In this document: positions 25,025 to 37,395 of the stretch, in pieces | Position numbering within the stretch: the first letter of the stretch is position 1 | How the letters are laid out: each line of letters starts with the position of its first letter | Source: Gracilaria domingensis | Taxonomy: Eukaryota; Rhodophyta; Florideophyceae; Gracilariales; Gracilariaceae | Assembly (NCBI GenBank): GCA_022539475.1 | Contig: VCMS01000144.1 | Coordinates: 124,001 to 188,000, forward strand | Length of the DNA stretch: 64,000 nucleotides | Direction: 5' to 3' | Made by a program: the position numbers and the translations under genes | The notes under the pieces: generated by a model | What the model was told of the DNA's origin: nothing | What the model saw: only the letters and a program-made list of their open reading frames with translations | Databases searched by the model: none

Positions 25025-25792
25025 ATGATCCCTCCAGATCAAGAAATGCCAAAGCAATGCAAGATGCGCTTAAATTGCGCATTTAAAAGCCAAGCCGGCC
25101 AAAAGACAGCTCGCAAACTGCAGCAGTTGTTTCATCAACAGTTTCAAGTGGAACGCTTTGCCTCTGTCGAAGTCCTCAAAAACAGTAGTCTATACCGCAC
25201 AATCAGCAATTTAGCCAAGCTGACATCGCTGTGGAACAAAGATCGATCAGCTCCAATCCGAAATGTAAACCTTCTTCTTTTCCACCAAACCAAGCAGAAG
25301 CTAACGAAAGCCGTTCCTTTCTTGCTTACTACCGATTTAATGGCGAAGGCAGGGGTACGCTTTTTTTCATTCTTACAGCAGCTTAAAGTTAAGAAACTTC
25401 AGCAAGTGAGTAGGACGTGGAAGCTCAAGATTCATAAGCGTTCGAGAAGTCAACAAATTCCACGATTTTCGCTCCACATCGTTATGGAAAACAGCAAAGG
25501 AACTATACTCTCTCAGCTATTTGCTAATAACACAATGTTGGAGGATTTTCCGTTGTGGGAGCAAGAGGCATCTAGTCAGTTGTTTACGTGGGGAATATTG
25601 CCAGAAGTAAGGAATCTGTTATAACAGCTTAATGCAGCGGATCGCAATGCGGTTATTGGCGCAATGAAAAAAGCGAGCAAAGAAGGAAAAAAATATGATG
25701 ATAAGGAGACAGCTCCCAATTTTACATTGGATGATTTTGCGAGATTGATAGTGCTGCTTCGTGACGACGAGCGATGTAAGTTTTCATTAGTT
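25025..25792 (+). pseudogene. Unknown gene cut by an LTR
   Basis: From ATG 25025 the plus strand codes a basic, Lys/Gln/Leu-rich protein (RKLQQLFHQQFQVERFASVE, KLTKAVPFLLTTDLMAKAG). A TAA at 25622-25624 interrupts it. The same frame then goes on in convincing protein text (NAVIGAMKKASKEGKKYDD, FTLDDFARLIVLLRDDERC) until the LTR of element III begins at 25793. The frame is also open upstream of the ATG to about 24809. I do not recognise the family. The gene, or a captured piece of one, was broken by the LTR insertion and has one further stop. Confidence 0.45.
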
Positions 25793-26525
25793 TGTAGTGC
25801 AATGCCTGCAAGCAGGAAAACAGCATGAAGACGTTCGGGATCTTCCTCTACTGAGGGCAACCCAGAGAACAGAGCCTCTCTGAAATAGCACAACTAGCCG
25901 CGTGTAAGACCGGGGCCAGACCGTCACGACGTAGCGTTGAGAGTTGAGCAGAGAAGTGTGACTCACACGTGAGTGTAGCAGCCTCGAAAGAGGGACGAAA
26001 CCACAGAGTGGGGAAGGGAAAGAGAGGGAAAGAGAAAGAGATAAGAGAGGTACGGCGTATCGCCGGGGTATTCTCTATACACGGTCGAACACAAACAACA
26101 AAGTTGAAACACTCCCAAAGTTGGGTTCTGCGGGGACGCAGGGTAGATAGCCGCACCGTGACAACGGGGAGTCCCTCCAATAAAGAGTTGTGCACCGCCG
26201 AAGGCGAGAGTGGCTACAGCCAAGATCCTTGAAGTAGGATCACCCTTGGTTGGGGAACTTTACGGGTGCGACGGCGGCGACGCCGTCGCACTAAGTAGTG
26301 TCCTCATTAAAAAAATGATATTAACTAAACATCCCACTAATTGTGGCAAACGCCCACGTGTAGTGGCCAACCTCCGATCAGCTCCACCGTGTCCCACGTG
26401 TCCAAACCATCTCGATGCAACCACTAGTTACTACTAGTCATAAACTGGTGTGTACTAGGCAAACCCGTGAACGGGAATTATGACTAAGTCCAGCAAAATT
26501 CCTCATAGAGGAGCGTTGCACTACA
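25793..26525 (-). repeat. 3' LTR of element III (LTR type C)
   Basis: 733 bases with matching inverted tips TGTAGTGCAA at 25793 and TTGCACTACA ending at 26525. It is directly preceded, on the minus strand, by a polypurine tract. Confidence 0.75.
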
Positions 26526-26540
26526 TCTTCCCCTCCTTAG
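26526..26540 (-). promoter_or_regulatory. 3' polypurine tract of element III
   Basis: CTAAGGAGGGGAAGA on the minus strand, touching the LTR. It would prime plus-strand DNA synthesis. The CTAAGGAGGG core recurs inside this element at 33264-33281 and 30044-30061. Confidence 0.8.
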
Positions 26541-26568
26541 GCGGCAATACAACCTCGAAGAAGGGAGG

Positions 26569-28534
26569 ATGGCGTCGAGCGAAAACGATATAAGTGCGGT
26601 GCTCCCCGGTCATGCGGTATGTTGTTCTAATTCTCCCGTCAAAGACGTGCTCCCTGCACCTGCAGTAGCCGCACCTCCTCAGAGTACCGAACGCTCTCTC
26701 GCTCCTGCGGTCAACCTTCCTCCGACACCGGAACTAGACCTTACTATGAGGGGCGTCCCACCGAACCAGCCTCCGAACCAACCGCCATTCCCCCAAGGGG
26801 GTTTCACCGGATTCCGATGCGTTCCACTCCTTCAAAAGGGCTCCAACACGTCCGCGGGGCAACAGAACAACGCCGCTGGGTTCTCTGCGCAACATGCCGC
26901 TCTCGCTGGGCCCGTCGTAGGCTTCCACCGGGGCGTGGTCTGGCCATCTTTCAACTCCCTTGTAGGGCTCAACCCGGCAAACCGGCGACATGCGAGGCAT
27001 TTCCGGCCTGAGCCGTGGGTCCACCCGACTGCGGTGTTCAACGAAAGCCTCATTACTGAGTATGCCGATGGGCGCAGCACCCTTCTGGGGGACCGCCCGG
27101 CAATGGTGACCACTTCGTGACATAGGCGAAGGCGAATCGCGATCCGTGTTCATTAGGTTACACGAGAGAACCGGCAATCCCGCGAACAGGCTCACGCAAA
27201 GTTCGTGTCGTTGGCCTACAAACGGCAAGGCCGGGCGCCCTTCGAGTCCCCAATCCCACCGGGGATGGACTTTGACGTGGCCTATTACCGCACCCAGGGT
27301 GAAATTAGTTACTGCGACCGCTTAGCGAAATTGGAAACCTTCGCCTGGCGAGGTATGCCCGTTGCACGGCAGCAAGCCATGTGCTGGACACGACCGATTT
27401 TTCGGGCTGAGTTTCGCTATCTTCCGCACCATCGCTGTCTAACTTCCTTCAGAACGTCATCCCCCATGAGAGGCGGTCTCGATCCCAACTTGGGTATTTC
27501 GCTCTGTATCAGAACGTTGAAATCCGCCACATCCCGGCGGCGCCCCTCAAGGTCGGTATGTTCCTCTACCAGAGTGGTGGAGCTACCTAGAGGCGTCCCG
27601 GGGGTGCTAAATCGAGTTGCCCCCTGTCTTCACCTATCTAGGGTCTTATCTGCTCACAGATCTCCGTACCGGGCTGTGGTCCGTCGTCGTCACCCAGTGC
27701 GCGCTCCGCACGGAGGCGTTCATCCTCGTCGAAGCATATGACCAGTATCGAGTGTGGTTCGTTCCCCCCTGCGTGCGTGCAGCCATTCGAAGTTTGCACT
27801 TGGAAGTCCCCCTCGGGGGTCGCGCCAACAACCAAGAGATGCTAAGCCTTCTCGATTACATCGATAGTGTCGACTGGACTCAGGTGCTTCTGTCTCAGAG
27901 TGATCGTGGTGATTCCCCGAACTCGGGTATTTACGGCTCAGGTTTGGAAAGAAATACCGCTCTCGCGGGCGATTTCGTCTTCCTCGACCCGTGGGATTAT
28001 CGGGAGGTCTCCGCAAACGAGGCCGGTGAGCTCCGTTCTGCTCCCCGGCGCGTGCCGGCCGATCACCCGACCGGGTTCGTGAACTCTGACGAGTACTACC
28101 GAGAGTACCTCGGGAATGACCCAATGGTGGATAATGAACCCGAGGAAACGGGAGACCATGACATCGAGATTATCGAAGAGATCGACGCGACCCCTGTGGG
28201 GGAGAGCGCCGGCTCTGCTCCGGTTTTCGGTTCCGCCTCTGCGGCTGACTTCATCGCTCCCGCTCCTGCGGTTCTTCCAGTACCCATCTCAGCTCCTATT
28301 CCGACTCAGCCGGCTCCTGCGGCTCATCCCCCGCCTGCGCGTGTCAACAAAGGTGCGATTATCGCTCGTTTCCTCCGCGGCACGGGCTCAGGCGCAAATG
28401 CAGCCTCTGGCGACGTCACTGCTATGGCGGACGCCTTAGCTCAACGCCTCGGCGGTATGCCTCCTTCGAATGAGAGCGATGGTGCCGGCGAGTCAAGCTC
28501 TTCCCATTCGTGGGTAATTACCTGTTCACAGTAG
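26569..28534 (+). CDS. Antisense reading frame of element III
   Basis: A roughly 650-codon region opposed to the element's genes, starting 44 bases from the LTR and converging on the chromodomain. Shared with element A are HPTAV, RPIFRAEFRYL (A: RPILRAEFRYL), EAYDQYRVW (A: EAYDQNRVW), GDFVFLDPW (A: GDFVYYDPW), DHPTGF (A: DHPIGF) and DPMVDN. The N-terminus is Pro/Ser-rich and the C-terminus is an Ala/Pro-rich tail. No membrane segment or known domain is visible. A few breaks are present. It is not an accidental mirror of pol, because it lies outside the pol coding region. Confidence 0.7.
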
Positions 28535-28870
28535 TATAGCCTTGAGGTAAAAGATCCTTCCTTTCCTACACGTCTTCAACGGTGTTTTCCTTCCTTACTG
28601 GCACAGCCGGCTAACTGCGATGCGCTGCGATGCGAAGAAAGCACTCTTCCGAGGGGAAAAACCATGCTCGTGGTGTGGCCATGATGGTGTTACCAGCGAT
28701 CTGGATGAAAAACTCTCAGGCATGAGCCTTCGTTCCGAAATTCGGTGTTCTCACAGCGCGAGCCGGTTGAACCGTCAATGCGGCGGAAATCCCACCAAGG
28801 TGGTATGGGCTCAATTCCCGCCTCACGACGTGTGTTATCAACATGGTATCCATCCGTTTCCACGGCAACC
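28535..28870. other. Spacer between antisense frame and chromodomain of III
   Basis: No gene is recognised. It corresponds in place to 12843-13276 and 54298-54686. Confidence 0.5.
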
Positions 28871-29071
28871 TTATCCCACTTGAGCGTTGTCCAGTGTCGC
28901 TGGTGTGGCCGTTCCCGCGTTGCTGTGGTACTCTACGACCTTCGAGCGCGGTAGGTGCTCGATGGGTTCGTCGGTATCCCACGATGGGCCATAGCCGTAC
29001 CAACGGACGTGGTATCGTAAAATGCCATCCTGGTCCCAGGCGTGCCCGATAATTCGGTCGACGATGTACTC
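28871..29071 (-). other. Chromodomain of element III
   Basis: 66 residues: EYIVDRII, YHVRWYGYGPSWDTDEP, IEHLPRSKV, ending LDNAQVG. It is preceded by a long Ser/Thr/Pro/Arg-rich linker to integrase. Confidence 0.85.
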
Positions 29072-30154
29072 TTGAACGTACACCTGCGGGCCTTGCCGTA
29101 TTATGGTTACTTCATCGGTCGACAAACCTTGCGGGGGAACTGTTCCCGTGACGGAGGTAACAGCACGCGCCTGGCTTTGTGTCGCCAGTTCCCTCCGAGG
29201 AAGAGCGTTCCGAAAGGCGCTGCGTACCGCCAGTTGGTGTGGGTCCTTCCGCTTCGGCGGTGTTGGCGGAGCTGCATGCTCACCGTTTGCGGCGGAAGGT
29301 TCCATCTCAGGTGGCTTTACAACCGTGCATGCACGTGATTGTAGCGACGGTTGGCTGTCAAGCTCCCTCGGGAGAACCGCCTCCCTGTTACAGGTGTCCT
29401 CCAACGGCTGCGCCGTTGGCCCTTGAGCTTCCTTGCTCGAATTTCGTTTCTGAACGGTTACTTCCGGGGTTATCTGCACCACAGGCGGCTTCCGATCTCG
29501 CGATCTCGGCGTGCTACACTTGCGCCGATATTTTCTTTCCAGTATGTGGTGCTGTACCGTCCATGACGTGAACGCTTCCCGGAATTTCTGGCATTCCCAC
29601 GTCTGTTCTGCCGGTTTCCACCGAGTCGCTCGGGACTTCTCTTCACTCATCTCGTGCCTGCTCCGCAGGATTTCACAGGCTTCCTGGCTGTTCCGCGTCG
29701 CGTTGCACCGTGGATCGCGATGTCGCTGGGCTTTCTCTAGTGGGGCTTCGTTCCGACGACATCGGGTTGGTGCCGGCGACATCCTTCGACTTCGCTTCGC
29801 CGAGCGCGGCTGGTAGGCCACGAGGTTCTGTTGACTTGACCGAATCCGCTTCTGCGTGAGTGCTCTTACCATGCGACGGTGTGGAATTCCGGGCAACGGG
29901 GCTGTGTGTGCGGCGAGCGAGTGCGCGTTGCGGACGCGATGCCCGCTGGCGTACCGGAGCATCTGGAGAGCTCCGTACGGTCCGTGCTGCTCGGTTGTCC
30001 TCACGTCGCGACGTCGGCAAAGAACTCTCAGCAGGGCTGATAACCTCCTCCCCCTCCTTAGATGGAGCAGCGTGAGGAGTACTTGAATGTCCCGCATCGC
30101 GGGTAGGTGAACCCAGCGATGGGACAGAAATCGGGGTGCCATGTTGCTGATCTT

Positions 30155-33100
30155 TTACCGAGTCAGCGGAGCCGACTCTATTGAGAGGTCTGTAAGGCCT
30201 CGATGGGGGTTGGGCAGGGCAGAGGGTCGTGTTACCACATTTGTTTCCGGTGTTACCGGCATTATTGACTCCGTAGATACCGGCTCTGTACTAGACGGGG
30301 GAACCTCAGACGAGGGTGGAGGGACCAATACCACGCGGTCGCGGGAAATCCGCTCATGCGCGTCAGCGATCTCGACCACCACAGTTTCCTGTGCGACCAA
30401 GATTACCTTACAAGGTCCATCCGCCGCAGGCGAGAGCTTATGACGTTTGCCCTTCTCATGGTTGTAGTGTTCCTTCCGTACGAAGACATGGTTGCTCACG
30501 GTGAGTGGTTCAGGGGTTCTTCGTCGCAAGCGAGCATCAAAATCTGGCTTGTAAGCGGCTTGGGCTTTCGCCATTGATTTTCGGGCGGCCGGTACTAACT
30601 TCGATAGCGAAGCCTTCTATTGTTGGCGATAATCACCCACAGATGGGAAACTGCCCAAGGTAGCTTGTGATTCTAACGCCAATGGCGGGGGTGTCCTTGA
30701 CAAAACCAGTTCGAATGGGAAAACACCAGTAGTCCTGTGTACCTGCGTGTTGTACCCAAAGGTTAACGCGTCGGTGTATAAGTCCCATGTTTTTGGGTGC
30801 TCAGCAACGTAAGAACGGAGAGAGGCCAGCATCGTACGATTGTACCATTCAACTTGCCCATTATATTGGAGATGGTAAGTGGTGGTGAAGAGGTTCTTCA
30901 CGTCCATGATGCGGCATACATCCTGGAAGAACTGGGATGCGAATTGCTTTCCGTTATCAAATAACAACTCCACAGGAGAATAATACACGAAGATCCAGTG
31001 CGTGGCGAACGCCTGCGCGACTGTGAACGCAGTGATCCTCTTTAGAGGTACTGTCCGAACCAGTTTCGAGAGCTGATCATTGATAACGAGAAGGAACTTA
31101 TTGCCTCTCCGAGTGGTAAGAAATGGTCCGAGAATATCGATTGCCGCAAAATCAAGCGGCACCCTTGCAGGGAAAAGTTTTACTTTCTTCCAATTCTTTC
31201 GGAGTTTCACATGATTTCTCGCACAATAGACACAGAAGCGTACCGTAGCGTAACAATTCACCGCTATGGCGGGCCAGTAGAAGTCTCTACTCAAGGTGAG
31301 GTACCACTTTCCTTCACCTGCGTGGTCACCTAGCTTTGCGTAATGCGAAAGGTGTAGGATCCTCGTCTGCAACGAATGTGGTACCACAACTTGTGGGTGT
31401 GACTCGACTGTCCTTACGAGATAGCCGATGTCGTTGACCTCGAATGGGGGGGTGGCTCCACCGTTAAGTCGGGCACGGATCGTGATGCAGAACGGGTCTC
31501 CATGTTCTTTTCCGATCATTTCTTCCCGTGATACCGGTAGAAAATTCCCCGGTAGGGGCTTTACAGCCTCGGCTTTGCCTGCAACAAGCAGTTCATCAAA
31601 CTCAGCGTCCATATCGTCCCAGTCATCTGGCCAGTGGTCAAGCCACCACTCCGGGAGTTCCGGTTCATCATAGTCGACGACGAAGAAAGGAATATCATCG
31701 TCCTCAACGACCAAAGCTTCCCCATTCGTGAGTGAGCGCGACAGCGCCTCCGCCTGGGTGTTCAGGGTCCTTTTTTTGTATACGACGTCAAAGTCTTATT
31801 CCGCTAGGCGGAGCCTCCACCGCATAAGGCGGCCTGATGGATCAGAGATATTCATCAACCACCTCAACGAGGAATGATCCGTGTACACGGTGGAGTGCAC
31901 ACCTAGCAGATATGGATGGACCCATACGACTGCAAGGCACTCTTTCTCTTAAACGAAGTAGTTCCGTTTATGAACATTAAGAGAACGTGACCAGTACCCT
32001 ATGGGTTTCCGTTCTCCCTCGGGAGTGGTTTGGAACAGCGAGCAGCCTACTTGGTAGTCGCTCGAGTCCGTGTCCACGGAGAACGGCAATCCCGGTCTTG
32101 ATAACGATAGGATCGGTGCTGATATAACAGCCTCTTTCAAGGAGTTGAACGCTTCCGCTTATGCGGGCGTGAAGAGGTTCAGTTTCGGTGACTGAAATTT
32201 TCGCAAGAGAGCGTTAAGGGGAGCCGCAATGTCCAAGAAGTTCGGTACAAACCATCTGTAGACGTTGAGCAACCTAGGAAGGAGCGTAATTCCGTTTGAG
32301 TTCGCGGTTCCATCGCCTTGGCGAGTGACTTGACGCGAGCTTCCTCGATCGTCAGCCGTCCTGGACCGATAATGTGTCCAAGACACTTGACGGTGTCGGT
32401 GAAGAATTCACACCTCCTCAACTTGAGGGTTATTCCTGTATCACGCAGAGTAGTCATCACGTCCCTGTCATGGGTGAGATGATCGTTCGGATTACAGGAA
32501 AACACGATGATATCGTCAAGGTAGACGAGACAGCTCCGCCACTTGAAGCGGCTCAACTAGATGTCGATGGCACGCTGGAACGTAGCGGGCGCGTTGGTTG
32601 GGCCGAAAGGCATCCGCTCGAAGCGGTAGGAGCCCGATTGCCACACGAACGCAGTCTTATCGCGGTCTTCCTCCCTCACGGGGACTTTCCATTATCCCCA
32701 ATTGGCATCCAATGCCGTGAACACGGTAGCGTCACCGAGCGAATCGATACACTCGTCCATACGAGGGATTGGGTAAGCGTCTCTTACCATCACGGCATTG
32801 AGCCGGCGATAGTCGACACAGAACCTCCAGGTTCCGTCGGCTTGGAGAGCCAGTACCACTGGGGATGCCCACGGCGATTGCGCGTGTTCGATGACACCTG
32901 CGCGTAGCATACTGTCCACTTGGAACTGTTCTTCCTCCCGAGCCTTCGGTCCTGCCCTGTAAGGAGATCGTGAAACCGGACGCGTGTTCGGTAACAAATC
33001 GATACGGTGTTCCGTTGCATTTATCTCTCCAAGAGAGCCATCTCACATTGGGGTAAACTCCCTTAACTTGTCTCTCAGACTTTCACGGTGCGACTCCGGT

Positions 33101-33945
33101 ACATGACCGAGATCAAGTTCCTCGAGCGCCTTCAAGGGTTCAACCTTGTTGCAGCTCGTGGGCTTACGCTCTTATGTCCCTGACACAGGGTGTAGTTCCG
33201 AGTCAGTCGGTTTCTTCTCCGTTGTGACGGTAGTGGTACCCGCAGAAACAGCAGTAGCTGCAGCTCCCTCTCCCTCCTTAGATGGGGCGACGTCCTCTTC
33301 GGAGGTAACTAGTCCGAGGACATCGGAAGCCGTCATCTTTGTCGGAAGCGTCGCGAGTGGGTGCGGTGTCACAGACCCTATGACTTGGTTCTTCACCAAA
33401 TACTGGGGGATGCTGCCAAGATTGACAACGAGTATCCGAAAGGGAGTATTCGGTGTGATTTGCACAACACCATTCCCGACAGCGAGTTGGCGCTTCTCGT
33501 ACAACGAGGTAAGTGTTTGAATAACCCGAAGACTGTGTCGACGGGAATTAACTGACACCATAACTTGGGACTCAGGTAGGATGCGAATCGACAAAGCAAC
33601 GCGGAGCTTGGTGGACTCGCGCGACGCCGGTGCCGGGGCTTGCGAAGCAGGGAGTAGAACCTGCTTCCGCGATGACCGCTTCAGCGGACGACGGACGATC
33701 GGTACCGATGAACCATCGTCGAGTTCTACACGCCTAAGGCGGGGCCTGATTGCATCGAAAAACCTGTCGCAGTAATTGCAACCCAAAATGACTGGGGCAG
33801 CCAATGACCGACAAACGATGAAGTCGACCCTCACCACGGAAGTTCCTAAACGCCGGACAAAGTCGATTGTTCCCACCGTTGTTACCGGGTTTTTATTGGC
33901 GTCAGCGACATCGGGAAGCAAGCTGCGCCGGATAAGTTCCCGCAA
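30155..33945 (-). other. pol remnant of element III
   Basis: Protease side (AAPVILGCNYCDRFFDAIRP), reverse transcriptase (YPIPRMDECIDSLGDA, TALDANWG, CLVYLDDIIVFS), RNase H (VDTDSSDYQVGCSLFQT) and integrase (AIDILGPFLTTRRGNKFLLV, FTTTYHLQYNGQ) follow in the usual Ty3 order. Many frame interruptions are present. Confidence 0.85.
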
Positions 33946-33958
33946 TTGCAGTGTGAGA

Positions 33959-34400
33959 TGTGGAGCAACGGCTTTCCGCTATCGGATGCATCACGCCGCT
34001 CATAATGAGATGGTACCGATGGCCGGTGACGGGGCGACGTTATGAAAACTCCCTTTAATTTTGGGCAAGTTTTGGAGGGTTTTAATGGAGCCTTGATAGT
34101 TGAATCCTCAGGTAGGAAGTGTATAGTAAGTGGAATAGTTGGCCACGTGTGGAGGTTGGCCTGCAGATAGTTGTGCCACGCCAGCTGGAAATCCCCTCCC
34201 CCCCCCCGCCCCTGACAGTGGGTTTTCCACGTGTAGAACCCTCGGGAGGTGTGCACCGTAGACATAGTAGTAGTATATATGCTCGGGTGATCTCACCCTT
34301 GAGCCTCCAAGTAAATGGACAACTGAGTCGACATTCAAGTCGAATCCTGTTCAGGTTTGGGCTATAGTAGCCTGCTGCCTACGTAGTTCTACGACTCCAT
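33959..34400 (+). repeat. LTR type B, left part of a split copy
   Basis: Matches the first part of the 5' LTR of element I, from TGTGGAGC through the TATATAT box at 34274-34280 to TCCAT at 34396-34400, where LTR A begins. The rest of this LTR resumes at 57568. It is the host site of element A. Confidence 0.8.
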
Positions 34401-35383
34401 TGTAGAGCAAAACGTGCTCGCCCGATACACGGGGATTGTTTTCGTAAACCCCTGGTAAGGATGATTCCGGGTACTCGGAAGGTATGAGTATTGGCCCACG
34501 GATGGGATACTTTTTGGCAGTATTGAGGTATGGCACCCTGAGGGGTCGGCCATGACGTGGGGCGGATGAGTATTGGTAGCGTCTACGCCTGTGTGGGAAT
34601 GGGTGTGTTCACACATGTCTTGTTATGATTGTCGGATATTTTACTGGCCGCTGCCGCGGGTTGCACACCTTCTACGTGTGTGGACCTGCACAAGCGTGCA
34701 CTTTATTTATTTAATTTGGTTTAACTAAGTAATCGGTTACGATATAAGGAGGTGACTTCGCGGCCACCTCCGCCCCTCAGTAAAAGGTAACCGAGTTCGG
34801 CTCTGAACTAGTTCGCCATCGCGAAGTGTACAACTCCATCCGGAGGGTCACCGCGTACGGTACGAGTTAGTTTCATCCCTCGGGACCACTCAGGCAATAC
34901 TGACCATTGTGGCCTTGCCTTCGGGCTGATTTATTCCGTGTCTTCGGACTGTTCTTGTTTCGTATTTGTGCAGTTGTACTGCTTTCACCACAATTGGTAG
35001 CGTTTCGGTCTCTGTATAGATTTGTGCCGCGTGGGCTTAATACACATCGTCGTCTCCCGGCGCCGGGTCTGTTGCCGCTTGTCGCACGTCCTTCCGCGGG
35101 ATTCCTCTCTCTTCCTCCTTTGGTTTCCCTTCCTTTTCCCCCTTTTACCTAGGGCTTACACCGCTCTACGGTACCTCCCTCCTCAACCATTCCGTCGCTT
35201 TTCGCCGGATTCCTGGATCAGGCCCGTTCGCCCATCAACCTCCGTAGGTATATCCCGCACCACGGGCGGTCTTACACCCGCACTATCCGTCTTCGGAGGG
35301 CTCACCACTGAGTTCACCTCGTCTAGGGGGCAAGGACTCGAACGCCTTGTGAGACGATCCCATCGCTGGGGTTTTGCCCTACA
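34401..35383 (+). repeat. 5' LTR of element A
   Basis: 983 bases from TGTAGAGCAAAAC to a matching inverted tip. It is about 3 percent different by eye from the 3' LTR at 56582-57562. A primer-binding site, TGGTCTCCCGACTTAGAAC, follows at 35386-35404. Confidence 0.85.
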
Positions 35384-35599
35384 AGTGGTCTCCCGACTTA
35401 GAACGGGCTGGATTCTTTCTTTCGTTCTCGTTCTTGTCGAGGAGTCTCACGATTAGTGATAAGTTGGTTTTTGGGAAGCTACTGTGGAACAGTGGACTCT
35501 CTAGAGTGTTTTATTTGTTGTTCGTTACTTACTCTTTGGAGTATCGAGACCTCTCGTTGTTAATTTGATCTCACCGCTGTTCGGTACACCGTGGCCCGG

Positions 35600-35815
35600 T
35601 ATGGCGCCACCTGCGCTGAACCCTCGAAACGGTGTAGCCAGAGATGCTGGTGTGCCTCCGCCTAGGCCTCCGCGTTCTCGCGCCTCCGTACCTGCAAGGT
35701 CGCCTGACAATGAACAGGTCCCGGAACCCCGGAGAGCTTCGTCAGTCACGTCGGGTCCGATGGCCGCTTCTACGGCAGGAGCTCCGCCCGTTACGGGTAC
35801 TCCGTCTGTGTTCTG
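35600..35815 (+). other. Start of gag, element A
   Basis: A Pro/Arg/Ala-rich N-terminal stretch in the position of the low-complexity gag start of element I. The coding text ends at the junction with the inserted segment near 35820; the downstream gag text begins again near 46900. Confidence 0.55.
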
Positions 35816-36239
35816 CAAAGTGGAATATAGTCTGTTGCTTTGGAAACTAAGCTAGTTTTGGGTCTATTTGGGGCGCGCGAGGGGGTAGCAGGGGCTGGCA
35901 CTCAAAAAATCAAGAAATTTTGGAATATTAAATTCCATCTCGCGCAGTTTAGTTCTTGGGTCCCCTAGTTTTTGTAGAGGTTCTACTTCGCCGCATGGTC
36001 CCATTCACTCTTTTCCGCGACCCTCTCTCAAAACTGCACTCGTGCTAGTTTGCGTTTCCATTTTCTCCCATGTTGCAATGCCAATCGCAACTCATCCCAC
36101 CTCAATCATCCCATCACTTCTTCCCAGTCCACACCACCCCCGCTATTTACCCATTTCTCGCCCCTCACGCGTTCATTTTGTAGAAGTCAGGTGCACAACT
36201 CTCCCCCTTCTCGTATACCCGCCTCGCCCCAAAACGGCT

Positions 36240-37169
36240 TCAAATCCCTCCCATCCTTCTCTCCTCCTGTCCCCTCAGAATCCCCTTCGCAGTCCTCGCT
36301 ACCTCTGCCGCACTCCTAAACCCAGTCACCACCGGAGCTCCCACTCCCTCCCGCGGCACCTCCTCCACCACCTTCTTCATCTCCTTACGCCTCTTCTTCA
36401 GACGGCTCTTCCCATCCCCAACCCCACCACCCTTTGTCTTCGGTGTCACAGGAGACCCCTTCTGCACCGCCACCCTTCCCACACTTCCCTTCTCCGTCTT
36501 TCCCTCCACACCTCCTTTCACCGTCTCCTCTTCCACCAATCTTTGCCTCTTGCACAGCTCCTTCACCTCCTTCTCCAGCACGTCCAACCTCTCGTTCAAA
36601 ACCCTATTCTCCTCCCGCAACTCTCCAACCTCCCTTCCCGCACACTCCACTATCCCATACACATGATTTCTCATCTCCACTCCCAATACCGACAACGAAT
36701 TCCGCAGGCTCGAAATCGCCTCAACCGAAACATCACTACCACCCCCACTCAGCACCACACCGCCCATTTCCGTTATAATCTGCACAATTCCATCGTCCAG
36801 TCGCTCCTTCATCACCAACCCCAACATCCCCACCCTCGCCTTCATCTCCCCCACAAACCGCATCTCCCTGTCACCCTCTCCGCCCCCACTCTCTATCTGG
36901 TCTCCAACCTCTAACTGACTCAGATGCACCGCACCCCTTCTCTCCATTGCGACCCCCTCCACCTCCAATTCTACCCCCTTCTCCACCTCATCACCATCCC
37001 CTCTCCTCGCCTCACACTTCTTTCCTTCATCGGCCACTTCCTTCTTCTGCGACATCCGACCAGCCGCCGTAATCACGTCCTCTTCCCGCTTTGGTGACGG
37101 CGTCTGCGGTACCTCCTCCCCCTCCAACAGCGCCAACAGCTCCTCATCCTTCACGTATCCGTTCGACAT
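36240..37169 (-). CDS. Coiled-coil protein of unknown function, 309 residues
   Basis: An intact minus-strand frame. I take the ATG at 37169 (MSNGYVKDEELLALLEGEEV) rather than the open but low-quality codons upstream, because charged, protein-like text begins there. Residues 20-110 are acidic and Lys/Glu-rich. About 195-235 forms a leucine-zipper-like coiled coil (VGELREENRVLNERLDVLEK). The C-terminus is basic (KSRLKKRRKEMKK) and could enter the nucleus or bind nucleic acid. No known family comes to mind. It is the only one of the four host-like genes inside the 11-kb segment without an internal stop, so it could be an accessory gene of the transposon. The plus-strand frame over it (36042-36914) is only its mirror. 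Confidence 0.5.
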   Translation of the reverse strand: MSNGYVKDEELLALLEGEEVPQTPSPKREEDVITAAGRMSQKKEVADEGKKCEARRGDGDEVEKGVELEVEGVAMERRGAVHLSQLEVGDQIESGGGEGDREMRFVGEMKARVGMLGLVMKERLDDGIVQIITEMGGVVLSGGGSDVSVEAISSLRNSLSVLGVEMRNHVYGIVECAGREVGELREENRVLNERLDVLEKEVKELCKRQRLVEEETVKGGVEGKTEKGSVGRVAVQKGSPVTPKTKGGGVGDGKSRLKKRRKEMKKVVEEVPREGVGAPVVTGFRSAAEVARTAKGILRGQEERRMGGI

Positions 37170-37395
37170 CTTCAGAAGAAGAAGTAGTAGTTGGATCGAA
37201 GTTTCCGCTGCGATACAGTGCAATCGAGCTAAACTGTGCTGTCCACCCCCACTGTCCAACCACACGGGCTATATCCAGCACCATGATTGTCCCTGTTTCC
37301 CTCATCCTATTTCCCGCCAAAACATCTACTGTACACCTCCGCATCTTCCAATATTTAAGCGCCATCTCTCTGTCCCCTCTTCACATAGTCCCCAC

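Larger units (their letters stand above)
25793..33958 (-). mobile_element. Ty3/gypsy chromovirus III, 5' part missing
   Basis: Order on the minus strand from 33945: protease region, reverse transcriptase (about 33000-32200), RNase H (about 32100-31800), integrase (about 31400-30650), linker, chromodomain (28871-29071), then the convergent antisense frame (26569-28534 on plus), polypurine tract and LTR. Gag and the 5' LTR are gone; the remnant abuts a type B LTR at 33959. It is the most eroded of the three large copies, with breaks numbering around ten or more, and therefore probably the oldest. Confidence 0.85.

Noticed and set aside
36042-36914. 290-codon His/Pro/Leu/Ser-rich plus-strand frame
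   Set aside because: It is the mirror of the coiled-coil gene on the minus strand; Glu/Lys/Gly-rich codons read backwards give this composition.
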